From an uncultured Lachnoclostridium sp. (GTDB taxonomy: Bacteria; Bacillota; Clostridia; Lachnospirales; Lachnospiraceae), in the NCBI GenBank assembly GCA_946402335.1, contig CAMIWE010000001.1, positions 1 through 64,000 on the forward strand: a stretch of 64,000 nucleotides of DNA, written 5' to 3'. The translations under genes were made by a program, and so were the position numbers. This document shows positions 35,004-44,395 of this stretch, one piece after another. Positions within the stretch are counted from its first letter, which is position 1, and every line of letters starts with the position of its first letter. The notes under the pieces are model-generated. The model ran no database searches. It saw nothing but the letters and a program-made list of their open reading frames with translations, and was not told the DNA's origin.

Positions 35004-35681
35004 TTACTCCTCATTCAGCCGGATGCTGTACCCGACTCCGCGGATCGTTTCCACATAACTGCCGGCCGCGCCGAGTTTCTGCCGAAGCGTTCGGATATGG
35101 ACGTCTACGGTTCGGCTCTCGCCTTCAAATGCATATCCCCATACTTCGCTCAGCAGTCTTTCCCTGGTAACGACCAGGTCCCCGCTCTTCATCAAAAGAA
35201 CGAGGATATCATATTCCTTGCGGGTCAGCTGGACCTGTTCGCCGTCTACTAAAACGCGGTGGGCGTCCGGAACGACCGTCAGCCTGCCGACCGTATATTC
35301 ATTGGGGCTTGCGTCGTCCGCGGAACGTCTTAACAGCGCGCGCACACGCGCCACCAGTTCCATCATGCCGAAGGGCTTTGAAACATAGTCGTCCGCGCCT
35401 GCATCCAGTCCCGTCACCTTATCGTATTCACTTGCTTTAGCGCTTAACATCATAATCGGAATCTTCCGGGTGTCCTTGTCCGAACGGAGCCTGCGGAGGA
35501 TGCTTAATCCGTCCTCCTCCGGAAGCATGATGTCTAAGATTACCGCCTTCGGAACGGCTTTTGCGACTTCCGCATAGAAGGCCGACGGCCGCGAAAAGCC
35601 TTTCGCTTCTATGCCGGAATGGTTCAGGGTATAGATTACCAGTTCCCGGATATTGTCATCATCTTCCACCAGATAGACCAT
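35004..35681 (-). CDS. PhoB-like response regulator (OmpR family)
   Basis: A 225-residue regulator. The receiver domain (1-120) has acidic pocket EDDD, phospho-acceptor Asp in VILDIMLPEEDG (near residue 53) and Lys in LSAKASEYDK (near 101). The C-terminal winged helix (about 130-225) has LTRKEYDILVLLMK, VWGYAFEGESRTVDVHIRTLRQKLG and a final GVGYSI. It should bind direct-repeat Pho-box-type sites, which I did not identify. GGAGG lies five bases before the ATG. It forms a tight operon with the kinase. Confidence 0.94.
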   Translation of the reverse strand: MVYLVEDDDNIRELVIYTLNHSGIEAKGFSRPSAFYAEVAKAVPKAVILDIMLPEEDGLSILRRLRSDKDTRKIPIMMLSAKASEYDKVTGLDAGADDYVSKPFGMMELVARVRALLRRSADDASPNEYTVGRLTVVPDAHRVLVDGEQVQLTRKEYDILVLLMKSGDLVVTRERLLSEVWGYAFEGESRTVDVHIRTLRQKLGAAGSYVETIRGVGYSIRLNEE

Positions 35682-35817
35682 CGTTTCCTCCGTTCCAAAC
35701 CAGGCCGATTCTATAAAGACGGTTCCGGGTTTTTGAAAAATTCACCGCCCCGTCCGTTTTGCCTGCCTAATAGGTTTATTATAACAAGAAAGCACATTGA
35801 TTTCCACTCATTTTTCC

Positions 35818-35846
35818 TTTTCATTTTCCGTATTATCGTCTATACT
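35818..35846 (+). promoter_or_regulatory. Possible promoter of the ABC exporter pair
   Basis: TTTTCA (35818-35823) and TATACT (35841-35846) have a 17-base spacer, 75 bases before the ATG of the first exporter subunit. Confidence 0.45.
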
Positions 35847-35920
35847 GTTAATCAGTGGAAAAGCGCCCGGGCAGGCTTTGCCCGTCCGCAGTGCTTTATC
35901 AGTATTTCTTCGGAGGAATC

Positions 35921-37654
35921 ATGCGCAAACTTCTTCGATTCATGAAGGGCTACCGCCTAAGAGCTCTGGCGGCCCCGTTCTTCAAGCTGTTGGAAGCTTC
36001 CATGGAACTGTGCGTTCCGTTAATTGTCCGCGCCATCATCGACCGCGGCATTCACGGGAACGACCGTCCGTTTATCGTAAAAATGACGCTTCTGATGATC
36101 GCATTCGGAATTCTCGGATACGCTTTTGCCATCTGCGCCCAGTATTTTGCCGCCAAAGTGGCGACCGAATTCACCGGACGCGTCCGTTATGCCTTGTTCC
36201 GGCACATCGAAACCCTTTCCTACGCCGATACCGAGAAGCTCGGCACGGCCACGCTCATCACCCGTATGACAAGCGACACGGCGCAGGTCCAAAACGGCGT
36301 CAATCTGTTTCTAAGACTCCTGCTCCGCTCTCCGTTCATCGTTTTCGGCGCCCTGATCATGGCGTTTCAGGTGGATGTAAAGGGCGCGCTCGTATTTGCC
36401 GTGATCATTCCGCTTCTTTGCATCGTCGTATTCGGCATCATGCTGATCACAATCCCGCTTTATAAAAAAGTGCAGTCCAGACTGGATGCCGTGCTCTCGA
36501 AAACAAGGGAACATCTTGCCGGCGTGCGCGTTCTGCGTGCCTTCTGCAAGGAGAAAGAGGAGAACGAAAAGTTCCGCTCCCGTCACGCGGCCCTTACGAA
36601 GGAGCAACTGCTTGTGGGCCGGATTTCCGCGCTGATGAATCCGGTTACCTATGTCATGATCAATCTGGCGCTTCTCGTGCTGATCTACGTCGGCGCGCTG
36701 CGCGTCGATTCCGGTGCGCTGTCGCAGGGCTCCGTGATCGCACTTTACAACTATATGTCGCAGATCCTCGTGGAACTGATCAAGATGGCCAATCTGATCA
36801 TCACGCTGACGAAATCCATTGCCTGCGCGAACCGCGTGCAGTCGGTCTTCGACATTCCGAATTCCATGGCGGACGGAACCGTGACCGAAGGCGTTGCCGA
36901 CGCTCCCGCGGTCGAATTCCGAAACGTTTCCTTCCGCTACGCCGGCGCCGCAGCCGACACCGTGAGCAATATCAGTTTTAAACTGATGCCCGGCGAGTCC
37001 CTCGGCATTATCGGCGGTACGGGCTCCGGCAAATCCACCGTTGTAAGCCTGCTCTCGCGCTATTATGACGCGACGGAAGGCGAAGTTCTCATAAACGGCG
37101 TTCCGGTCAAAGACTGGAGCCTTAAGAGCCTTCGAAAGCAGATCGGCGACGTTCCCCAGAAAGCCGTACTGTTCTCCGGAACGGTGCGCGACAATCTTTG
37201 CTGGGGGGATAAGAACGCCACCGACGAGCAGCTTCATGAAGCACTCCGTGCTGCCCAGGCGGACGGTTTCATCCGTGAGAAGCCCGAAGGACTGCTTGCT
37301 CCGGTAACCCCGGGCGGCACCAATTTCTCCGGCGGCCAGCGCCAGCGCCTTACGATTGCCCGCGCGCTTGTCGGCTCGCCCTCGATTCTGATCTTAGATG
37401 ACAGCGCATCCGCGCTTGACTACGCCACCGACGCAAGCCTTCGAAAGGCCATTGCGGACCTTCCGAACCGCCCGAGCCGCGTGATTGTTTCCCAGCGTAC
37501 GGTTTCCATCGCGGACTGTACGCAGATTCTCGTTCTGGATGACGGCGTTCCCGCCGGTCTCGGAACCCATGAGGAACTGCTTAAGACCTGTGCCGAATAC
37601 CGTGAGATTTACCAGTCCCAGGAGGACGGCGGGGAGAACGGAGGTGCGGCATGA
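35921..37654 (+). CDS. Heterodimeric ABC exporter, subunit with degenerate ATPase site
   Basis: About 577 residues: a six-helix exporter membrane domain (about 15-310) fused to an ABC ATPase (about 340-565). Walker A is GGTGSGKST and the signature is FSGGQRQ. The catalytic Glu after Walker B is Asp (ILILDDSAS), and the H-loop His is Gln (VIVSQRT). This is the pattern of the non-catalytic half of heterodimeric exporters such as BmrC/BmrD and TM287/288. GGAGG lies five bases before the ATG at 35921. The stop overlaps the next gene by four bases. Substrate unknown; drugs, lipids or peptides are exported by relatives. Confidence 0.93.
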   Translation: MRKLLRFMKGYRLRALAAPFFKLLEASMELCVPLIVRAIIDRGIHGNDRPFIVKMTLLMIAFGILGYAFAICAQYFAAKVATEFTGRVRYALFRHIETLSYADTEKLGTATLITRMTSDTAQVQNGVNLFLRLLLRSPFIVFGALIMAFQVDVKGALVFAVIIPLLCIVVFGIMLITIPLYKKVQSRLDAVLSKTREHLAGVRVLRAFCKEKEENEKFRSRHAALTKEQLLVGRISALMNPVTYVMINLALLVLIYVGALRVDSGALSQGSVIALYNYMSQILVELIKMANLIITLTKSIACANRVQSVFDIPNSMADGTVTEGVADAPAVEFRNVSFRYAGAAADTVSNISFKLMPGESLGIIGGTGSGKSTVVSLLSRYYDATEGEVLINGVPVKDWSLKSLRKQIGDVPQKAVLFSGTVRDNLCWGDKNATDEQLHEALRAAQADGFIREKPEGLLAPVTPGGTNFSGGQRQRLTIARALVGSPSILILDDSASALDYATDASLRKAIADLPNRPSRVIVSQRTVSIADCTQILVLDDGVPAGLGTHEELLKTCAEYREIYQSQEDGGENGGAA

Positions 37655-39381
37655 AGAAAGATACGATTCGCCGCGTGCTCCGCTATCTCGGGCACCAGAA
37701 ACTGTTCCTTGCCCTGTCGCTGATCCTTTCGGCGCTTTCCGTCATCTGCTCGCTTTACGTCCCGATCCTGATCGGTGACGCGATCGACGTGATCATCGGC
37801 AAAGGAAACGTTGACTTTGCCGTTCTTAGGCAGATTCTTCCGAAGGCTGCCCTCATGATCGGCATATCCGCCCTTGCGTCCTGGATCACCGCCGCGATCA
37901 ACAACGCAATCACCTTCCGCGTGGTACGGGAAGTCCGCGAGGAATTTTTCGAAAAGATCACGCAGGTTCCGGTTTCCTACATCGATTCCCGGGATAACGG
38001 CGACCTGGTAAGCCGTATGATTTCGGACGTTGACCAGTTCTCCGACGGCCTGCTGATGGGATTTTCCCAGTTCTTCACCGGTATCGTCACGATCATCGGC
38101 ACATTGTTCTGCATGCTCCTTAAGAGCCCGATGATTGCCCTGGTCGTTGTCGTTCTGACGCCCCTTTCGCTGTTCCTTGCGAAATTCATCGCAAGCCGGA
38201 CCTATCATCTGTTCCGGGCACAGGCAGCGGTCCGAAGCGAACAGACCGGCATTGTCGACGAAATGATCGGAAACCGTCGGATTGTTACCGCATTTGCCCA
38301 CGAAGAAGAGGCCCTCGAGCAGTTCGGCGAGATCAACGACCGTCTGACGAAGGCATCCCTTCGCGCCACGTTCTTCTCCTCGCTGACCAACCCGAGCACC
38401 CGTATTATCAACAATACCGTTTATGCGATCGTAACGCTGACCGGTGCATTTTCCGTACTGCGCGGAAACCTTTCGGTCGGCAGCCTGTCCGCCCTCCTCG
38501 GGTATGCCGGACAGTATGCTAAGCCTTTTAACGAGATTTCGGGCGTTATTACCGAACTGCAGAACGCGCTTGCCTGCGCGGGCCGTGTTTTCGACGTTCT
38601 TTCCTACGAGTGGGAAGAGCCCGCAGCCGAACCGGTTTCCTCGTTCGAACCGCTTGGCGGCGTTCGCGCGGAGCACGTGGCCTTCTCCTACCGTCCGGAC
38701 CGGCCTTTGATCCGCGACCTGAACATTGACGTAAAGCCCGGCGCCAAGATTGCCCTCGTCGGTCCTACCGGCTGCGGCAAAACGACGCTGATCAACCTTT
38801 TGATGCGCTTCTATGATGTCAACGCGGGCGTTCTTTCCGTTGACGGAACCGATATCCGTTCCATCCCTCGGCCGATGCTTCGCAAGCAGTTCGGCATGGT
38901 TTTGCAGGATACATGGCTTGCGGAAGGCTCCATCCGTGAAAATATCGCCATGGGCAAGCCCGACGCCACCGAGGAAGAAATCATCGCTGCTGCCAAAGCG
39001 TCTCACGCGCACAGCTTTATCCGCCGTCTTCCGAAGGGCTATGACACCGTTTTAAGCGTCGGCGGGGACGAACTGTCCGCCGGCCAGAAGCAGCTTTTGT
39101 GCATTGCGCGCGTCATGCTCTGCCTGCCGCCGATGCTGATCCTCGACGAGGCAACGTCCTCGATTGATACGCGTACCGAATTAAAGATTCAGGACGCCTT
39201 TGCAACCATGATGAAGGGGCGGACCACATTTATCGTTGCCCACCGGCTTTCCACGATCCGCAATGCCAACTGCATCCTTGTCATGAAAGACGGCGACATC
39301 ATCGAGCAGGGCAGCCACGAAGAACTGATGGAACAGGGCGGTTTCTATAAAGAACTCGTTCTGGCGGGACGAAGCCGTTAA
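37651..39381 (+). CDS. Heterodimeric ABC exporter, catalytic subunit
   Basis: A 576-residue partner of the preceding gene. The membrane domain spans about 15-310. The ATPase has Walker A GPTGCGKTT, Q-loop MVLQDTWL, Walker B LILDEATSSID with the catalytic Glu, and H-loop IVAHRLST. Its own signature is LSAGQKQ rather than LSGGQ. Thus the complete ATP site forms from this subunit's Walker motifs and the signature of subunit 1, and the other site is defective. The ATGA overlap with subunit 1 couples translation. AGAACGGAGG lies before the start. Confidence 0.95.
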   Translation: MKKDTIRRVLRYLGHQKLFLALSLILSALSVICSLYVPILIGDAIDVIIGKGNVDFAVLRQILPKAALMIGISALASWITAAINNAITFRVVREVREEFFEKITQVPVSYIDSRDNGDLVSRMISDVDQFSDGLLMGFSQFFTGIVTIIGTLFCMLLKSPMIALVVVVLTPLSLFLAKFIASRTYHLFRAQAAVRSEQTGIVDEMIGNRRIVTAFAHEEEALEQFGEINDRLTKASLRATFFSSLTNPSTRIINNTVYAIVTLTGAFSVLRGNLSVGSLSALLGYAGQYAKPFNEISGVITELQNALACAGRVFDVLSYEWEEPAAEPVSSFEPLGGVRAEHVAFSYRPDRPLIRDLNIDVKPGAKIALVGPTGCGKTTLINLLMRFYDVNAGVLSVDGTDIRSIPRPMLRKQFGMVLQDTWLAEGSIRENIAMGKPDATEEEIIAAAKASHAHSFIRRLPKGYDTVLSVGGDELSAGQKQLLCIARVMLCLPPMLILDEATSSIDTRTELKIQDAFATMMKGRTTFIVAHRLSTIRNANCILVMKDGDIIEQGSHEELMEQGGFYKELVLAGRSR

Positions 39382-39393
39382 CGTGCGAAAGGG

Positions 39394-39422
39394 TTGCGTT
39401 TCCTTTTCTTTTCGCATATAAT
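39394..39422 (+). promoter_or_regulatory. Promoter of the GH3-like gene
   Basis: TTGCGT (39394-39399) and TATAAT (39417-39422) have a 17-base spacer. The spacer contains TTTCGCA, which can pair with TGCGAAA at 39384-39390, so the stem of a weak terminator for the exporter overlaps it. Confidence 0.6.
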
Positions 39423-39502
39423 GATACAAAGCCTATGTAAGGGGCATCGGGACTGTGTCACGTGCATTTTCCGTGAGGTCCCATGCCGGGAGGAGGAATA
39501 CC

Positions 39503-40795
39503 ATGGATCCGGCTAAAAAACGAAGCGTAATCTCCTACGTTTCCCTCGCTGTGATAATCATCCTGCTGATCGTTGTACGGGAAGCAGGCTACCGTCATGC
39601 CGAGAAGCGGGAGCAGGAAGCGTCCGTAACGGTTGCTCCGACCGCCGTGCCGACACCGACCAAGCCGGCTTATCGGCCGACTGCGACGCCGACGCCTACA
39701 CCGGAGCCTACCGCAACACCGTTGCCTACTGCTACTCCGACTCCGACACCGACACCCACGCCGACTCCGGTACCGGTTCCGACCGTAGCCCCGGAAGTTC
39801 TCGAAAAAGCACAGCAGACGCTTGAAAAGATGAGCGTTGACGAGAAGATCTACCAGCTGTTCTTCATCACGCCCGAACAGCTTACCGGCGTCCGTCCGGT
39901 TGTGAATGCCTATGACAAGACCAAGACCGCTTTTGCCAAGAAACCGGTCGGCGGCCTGATTTACAGCCAGCAGAATATCAATGACCGCAGTCAGTTTACA
40001 AAACTGCTCTCAAACAGCGCCCGTTACGCCAAATACGGCACCTTCTTCGCGGTAAACGACGAAGTCGGTTCCCTGACAACGGCAGTCGGAACGCACCGGA
40101 TTGATACGCCTGCCGCAATCGGCAAGACCAACGACGCATCGAATGCGGGACGTGCGGCATCCGCCCTTGCTTCCGAGCTGAAAGCGCTCGGTCTTAACAT
40201 GAATATGGTCCCGGTTGCCAACGTTTCCTCGGAAAGCTCCGGACTTGGCAATTCTTCCTACGGTTCCGACCCGAAGACGGTAGCCGATATGGTAGCCGCC
40301 TACGTAAAAGGCAGCATGGCCTCGGGAATGCCCGGCGTGCTTTCGCATTTTCCGGTACCGGTTGCTGACACAAGCGATTTAACCAAGGCACAGCTTCTTG
40401 AGAACGATCTTGCCGGATTCCGCGCGGGAATTCAGGCCGGTGCCTCGGTTGTTATCGTCGGATATGCGGATATGACCGCGCTTTCCGATTCGAAGCTTCC
40501 GGCATGCATGTGCCCCGAAGTTCTTGCCCTTCTTCGAAAAGACCTCGGATTTAACGGCATCATCATGACGTCTGCACTGGATAACGGAGTCGTAACAAGC
40601 CGTTTTAAACCCGGAGAAGCCGCGCTCAACGCCTTTACGGCCGGCGCCGACATGCTCTACCGTCCTTCCGATCTTGACGCCGCCTTCAAAGCCCTGAAGC
40701 AGGCTGTTTCGGACGGAACCATTACCGAGAAGCGACTGAACGAGAGCGTCCTTCGGATTCTCTGCGTGAAGGCCCGATTCGGCATTTTAAAATGA
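39503..40795 (+). CDS. Membrane-anchored GH3-fold protein, apparently without catalytic residues
   Basis: About 430 residues. One N-terminal membrane helix (about 11-30) is followed by a ~60-residue Thr-Pro linker (about 45-100) and a GH3 (NagZ-like) TIM-barrel domain (LEKMSVDEKIYQLFFITPEQ, FFAVNDEVGSL, LGLNMNMVPVANV). In active NagZ enzymes the general acid lies in KHFPGHGDT and the nucleophile in SDDL. Here the aligned segments read LSHFPVPVADT and MTSALDN, so the second His and the nucleophile Asp appear lost. GGAGG lies six bases before the ATG at 39503. It may bind peptidoglycan or glycan without cleaving it. Confidence 0.87.
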   Translation: MDPAKKRSVISYVSLAVIIILLIVVREAGYRHAEKREQEASVTVAPTAVPTPTKPAYRPTATPTPTPEPTATPLPTATPTPTPTPTPTPVPVPTVAPEVLEKAQQTLEKMSVDEKIYQLFFITPEQLTGVRPVVNAYDKTKTAFAKKPVGGLIYSQQNINDRSQFTKLLSNSARYAKYGTFFAVNDEVGSLTTAVGTHRIDTPAAIGKTNDASNAGRAASALASELKALGLNMNMVPVANVSSESSGLGNSSYGSDPKTVADMVAAYVKGSMASGMPGVLSHFPVPVADTSDLTKAQLLENDLAGFRAGIQAGASVVIVGYADMTALSDSKLPACMCPEVLALLRKDLGFNGIIMTSALDNGVVTSRFKPGEAALNAFTAGADMLYRPSDLDAAFKALKQAVSDGTITEKRLNESVLRILCVKARFGILK

Positions 40796-40836
40796 TAGAT
40801 TTCCCTGCCGGTCCGTTTATGGCGCACAAGGGATTC

Positions 40837-40842
40837 TATAGA
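40837..40842 (+). promoter_or_regulatory. Possible -10 box before the PH-like gene
   Basis: TATAGA lies 42 bases before the ATG. No convincing -35 is seen at the expected distance, so read-through from the GH3-like gene is also possible. Confidence 0.25.
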
Positions 40843-40883
40843 ATTACACACGAATTATGAATCATGTAAAGGAGAAAAAAGCA

Positions 40884-41540
40884 ATGGATCAGGAAATGAA
40901 CCAGAACACTTCAGAAGTTCTTGCCGTATGTCCCAGAAAGAAAAAGGACAAAAAGCCGGTCACCTTTTACAGCGACCGCATGATTTTCAATGATGAGACC
41001 ATTCCGTACAGCGAAATCGAGTCGGTCAGCACTTACAGCAGTGCCATGCGTTACAATTTCATCTTTGAGAATCTTACCACCTATATTCATTTCAAATTGA
41101 AGGACGGCCGTAAGCTGAAATGGAAGAACGGCGGAAACAGCCTGTTCGGTCTCGGCAGCGTTAAGGCAAAGTGGACGTATTACATCGCCGCTTTCACCGC
41201 TACCATGTCTACCGTTGTTAAGGTAATTGCCGCAAGATACATCGAGACGGTCCGCCAGGGCGGCACCATCAAGATCGGCGGCGTAACCATTACCCCTACC
41301 GAGATTTCCGGTAAGCGTATCATGAAGATGACGACCACGCCTCTTTCCGAGCTCGCGGGAACGAACTACGGTGTCAATTCCGTAGCGATTCTCCGCAAGG
41401 ATAATAAGACAGCCGTAAACGGCACCCCGTGCAATGTAGACAACGCTCTCTGCCTCGTATACATCATCAACACTTTGATCGGCAACCAGGAAGTTCCGGA
41501 ACTCTCCAGCGACGATGCTGTTACAGATAGCGCAGAGTAA
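40884..41540 (+). CDS. Hypothetical soluble protein with PH-like N-terminal region
   Basis: About 218 residues, no signal peptide. The region VTFYSDRMIFNDETIPYSEIESV followed by alternating strands (FENLTTYIHFKLKDGRKLKW) resembles a bacterial PH-like fold. The C-terminal half has a helical stretch (YYIAAFTATMSTVVKVIAARYIETVRQGG), then IKIGGVTITPTEISGKRI. The protein has high Thr and Lys content. I recognise no named family. The ATG at 40884 has AAGGAG nine bases upstream, and an earlier in-frame ATG at 40857 lacks one. The MATE gene starts 18 bases downstream. Confidence 0.7.
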   Translation: MDQEMNQNTSEVLAVCPRKKKDKKPVTFYSDRMIFNDETIPYSEIESVSTYSSAMRYNFIFENLTTYIHFKLKDGRKLKWKNGGNSLFGLGSVKAKWTYYIAAFTATMSTVVKVIAARYIETVRQGGTIKIGGVTITPTEISGKRIMKMTTTPLSELAGTNYGVNSVAILRKDNKTAVNGTPCNVDNALCLVYIINTLIGNQEVPELSSDDAVTDSAE

Positions 41541-41558
41541 TTTCCGGGGTGGTTTTTT

Positions 41559-42944
41559 GTGAATAAGTTCTTCGGTGATAAGAAATTTTACCGAAAAGTC
41601 ATGACGGTCGCTGTCCCGATCATGGTCCAGAACGGCATCTCCAATTTTGTGAGTCTTTTGGACAATATCATGATCGGGCAGGTCGGCACCGAGCAGATGT
41701 CCGGCGTCAGCATTGTGAACCAGCTGCTGTTCGTCCTCTATCTCGGCATCTTCGGTGCCCTCGCCGGACCGGGAATATACGGTGCCCAGTTCTACGGCAA
41801 ATCCGACCACGAAGGCGTTCGGCATACATTTCGATTCAAACTTTACATCGGACTTGCGATCATCCTTGCGGGAATCGCGGTCTTATATTGGAACGGCAAC
41901 TCTTTGATGAGACTGTATCTGCATGATACGATCGATTCCACGCAGGATCCCGCAAGGGTTCTGCAGTTCGGTCACGAATATCTTCTGATCATGCTGATCG
42001 GTCTCGTTCCGTTTGCTATTGAGGAAATTTACGCAAGCTCGCTGCGCGAATGCGGCGAAACAAGGCTTCCGATGATTGCCGGACTCATTGCGGTATTCGT
42101 CAATCTAGGATTGAACTACGTTCTGATATTCGGACACTTCGGCGCTCCGAAACTCGGCGTGACCGGTGCCGCCATAGCAACGGTGATCAGCCGTTTCGTA
42201 CAGGCCGCCATCGTCGTAATCTGGACGCATACGCATACCGTGCGGATGGCATTTGCGAAAGGCATCTACCGGTCTTTGCGGATTCCTCTTCCCCTCGCCG
42301 GAAAGATTGCCGCCAAAGGCTTTCCGCTTACGGCCAATGAGTTGTTGTGGTCCCTCGGTATGGCGTTTCTGAACCAGTGCTACTCAAGGCGGGGCCTTGA
42401 CGCGGTTGCGGGACTGAATATCGCTTCCACGATCACAAATCTGTTCAACGTCGTATTTATCGCAATGGGAAGTGCCGTCGCGATCATGGTAGGCCAGCTG
42501 CTCGGAGCCGGAAAGCTCGAGGAAGCAAAGGAGACCGACACGAGGCTGATCACATTTTCCGTACTTTCAAGCGCCGTTTTGGGCGCGCTGCTGTTCCTGC
42601 TCGCCCCTCTGTTTCCGGAACTGTATGACACGACTGCGGAAGTAAAAGGGCTGGCAACCGGGTTTATCCGGATCGGCGCCGCATGCATGCCGATTTTCGC
42701 ATTCATGCATGCCACGTATTTCACGCTTCGTACCGGAGGCAAGACTCTCATCACCTTCTGCTTCGACAGCGTCTTTCTGTGGCTTGTGAGCGTTCCTGTG
42801 GCATTTTTCATCGCGGGATATACCGTGACTCCCGTATTGTCGTTCTATCTGTACATGCAGATGCTCGATCTGATCAAATGTGCCATCGGATTTGTCCTTG
42901 TCAAAAAGGGCGTCTGGATCCAGAACCTCGTACAGGACGAATAA
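41559..42944 (+). CDS. MATE-family efflux transporter
   Basis: A 461-residue membrane protein with twelve predicted helices arranged as two six-helix halves. Family motifs include VAVPIMVQNGISNFVSLLDNIMIGQVG at the start and NIASTITNLFNVVFIAMGSAVAIMVGQLLGAG at the start of the second half. It exports cationic drugs or metabolites using a Na+ or H+ gradient. The GTG start at 41559 has GGGTGG six bases upstream, a weak site, so coupling to the gene before is likely. A strong terminator follows. Confidence 0.94.
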   Translation: MNKFFGDKKFYRKVMTVAVPIMVQNGISNFVSLLDNIMIGQVGTEQMSGVSIVNQLLFVLYLGIFGALAGPGIYGAQFYGKSDHEGVRHTFRFKLYIGLAIILAGIAVLYWNGNSLMRLYLHDTIDSTQDPARVLQFGHEYLLIMLIGLVPFAIEEIYASSLRECGETRLPMIAGLIAVFVNLGLNYVLIFGHFGAPKLGVTGAAIATVISRFVQAAIVVIWTHTHTVRMAFAKGIYRSLRIPLPLAGKIAAKGFPLTANELLWSLGMAFLNQCYSRRGLDAVAGLNIASTITNLFNVVFIAMGSAVAIMVGQLLGAGKLEEAKETDTRLITFSVLSSAVLGALLFLLAPLFPELYDTTAEVKGLATGFIRIGAACMPIFAFMHATYFTLRTGGKTLITFCFDSVFLWLVSVPVAFFIAGYTVTPVLSFYLYMQMLDLIKCAIGFVLVKKGVWIQNLVQDE

Positions 42945-42967
42945 CCGTCCGCATCTTTTCGGAATAC

Positions 42968-43008
42968 AAAAAACTCCGTCCCGCTTTCAGGCAGGACGGA
43001 GTTTTCTT
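42968..43008. terminator. Bidirectional terminator
   Basis: The arms AAAACTCCGTCCCGC and GCAGGACGGAGTTTT pair with one mismatch around TTTCAG, with an A run to the left and TTTTCTTT to the right. It separates the MATE gene from the convergent NatB-like operon. Confidence 0.9.
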
Positions 43009-43027
43009 TATGTTTTACGGTTCACTA

Positions 43028-44395
43028 TTAACGGCCGCAGATAAATTCCCAGATACGCTTCGGGGAAACCTTCTGGCCCGTGTGAAGCATCAGGCCCCGG
43101 TAGATCCGTGCCGCGAAGAAAATTAACAGCAGGCCGAGCGCCATTACTTCGACGCAGATGATCAGTCCCGCAAGCAATCCGATGTTACCGGTCAGAAGAT
43201 CAACCGGAACGCAGAACGGCGCGGTGAACGGAACGTAACGGCATATGCGAAGTACGTCTTCCTTACCCGTAAGGGATGCAAAGTAGGTGATCATCCAGAA
43301 TATAATCATCGGGAAGACAAATACGCCGTTGGCCGACGCGGTTTCTTCGGGCTTCGATACAAAGCTTCCGCCGATTGCCGCAAGCGCGAAGTAGATGAAA
43401 ATACCGAAGCAGAATACGATAATGCTCATCACGATCGCAACCGGGGAAAGAGCGGTCTCGCCGATAAAGTTTCTGAGGAAATTAAGGACATCCGCAAGCT
43501 TGTTATGGAATTCGCTTCCGTGAAGGGCTTTACCGAGGATTCCGCCGGCGAAAAGACCGAGCACGCCGCCCGCTACCCAGGCAAAGAACTGCCCGAGCGC
43601 CATGGCCGTGATCGCAAGCGTCTTTCCGAGGATCAATGCGTTCGGCTCAACCGAAACAAGCATGGTCTCCATGAGTTTGGACGTCTTTTCAATGGATACT
43701 TCCTTACATACCGTCTGGCCGTGAAGAAGAATCATCGTGTACATAACAAGACCGAGAATCGCGGGAAGGAATCCCTTGATGATCATGTTCAGCATGCTGA
43801 CTTCTTCGTCGGTCGTAATGGAACTGAACGCAGGCTCCATCAGAACAAACTGAATCGCCACTTCGCTCATGTTAAGGCTTTCATATACGGCAAGTTTCAC
43901 CGCTTCCGAAATTTCGTCACCGGCTTCAATTGCCTCGCTTTTTTCAATGTCGGAATTGTCCGGAATCTTCAGTCTGGTATTAAACTGAACGTTTCCTTCC
44001 TCATCCGTTCCCTTTTCCACGATGGCAACAATCTTATCCTTTGTTCCGGAAACCTGCTTAAAGACTTCGTCTTCCGTTCCTTCTGCTGCCACGTATTTAT
44101 AAATGATACGCTTAAATTCTTCCGGATCCTCGTCGTCCTTCTTCTCCTGGGGAAGAATATCCTCCAACCCGGTTTTGTTCAGGACAAGTACCTCACATAC
44201 CTTCGCCTTCTCAGCCGGGTCCTTCTCTTTCTCCGACTTCGGCTTCGACGGCTTACCGGTAAAATAGATCAAAGCGCCTCCGCCGAGGAACAGAAGAACC
44301 GCCAGGATGATCGTCAATCTGGCAAATCCGTTTCGGGACATATACTGCTTTACGGTAAAGCGAAATACGGAACGTAAACCTTTAGTATTTCTCAT
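43028..44395 (-). CDS. ABC-2 type permease (NatB-like), second subunit
   Basis: A 455-residue protein. One N-terminal helix (about 23-45) is followed by a ~170-residue outer domain rich in Lys/Glu, then six C-terminal helices (about 205-440) of the ABC-2 type. The sequence GQTVCKEVSIEKTSKLMETMLVSVEPNALILGKTLAI is the NatB-type coupling region. It pairs with the permease upstream (overlap of four bases) and the ATPase. NatAB-type systems export sodium or antimicrobial compounds; the substrate here is unknown. Confidence 0.9.
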   Translation of the reverse strand: MRNTKGLRSVFRFTVKQYMSRNGFARLTIILAVLLFLGGGALIYFTGKPSKPKSEKEKDPAEKAKVCEVLVLNKTGLEDILPQEKKDDEDPEEFKRIIYKYVAAEGTEDEVFKQVSGTKDKIVAIVEKGTDEEGNVQFNTRLKIPDNSDIEKSEAIEAGDEISEAVKLAVYESLNMSEVAIQFVLMEPAFSSITTDEEVSMLNMIIKGFLPAILGLVMYTMILLHGQTVCKEVSIEKTSKLMETMLVSVEPNALILGKTLAITAMALGQFFAWVAGGVLGLFAGGILGKALHGSEFHNKLADVLNFLRNFIGETALSPVAIVMSIIVFCFGIFIYFALAAIGGSFVSKPEETASANGVFVFPMIIFWMITYFASLTGKEDVLRICRYVPFTAPFCVPVDLLTGNIGLLAGLIICVEVMALGLLLIFFAARIYRGLMLHTGQKVSPKRIWEFICGR

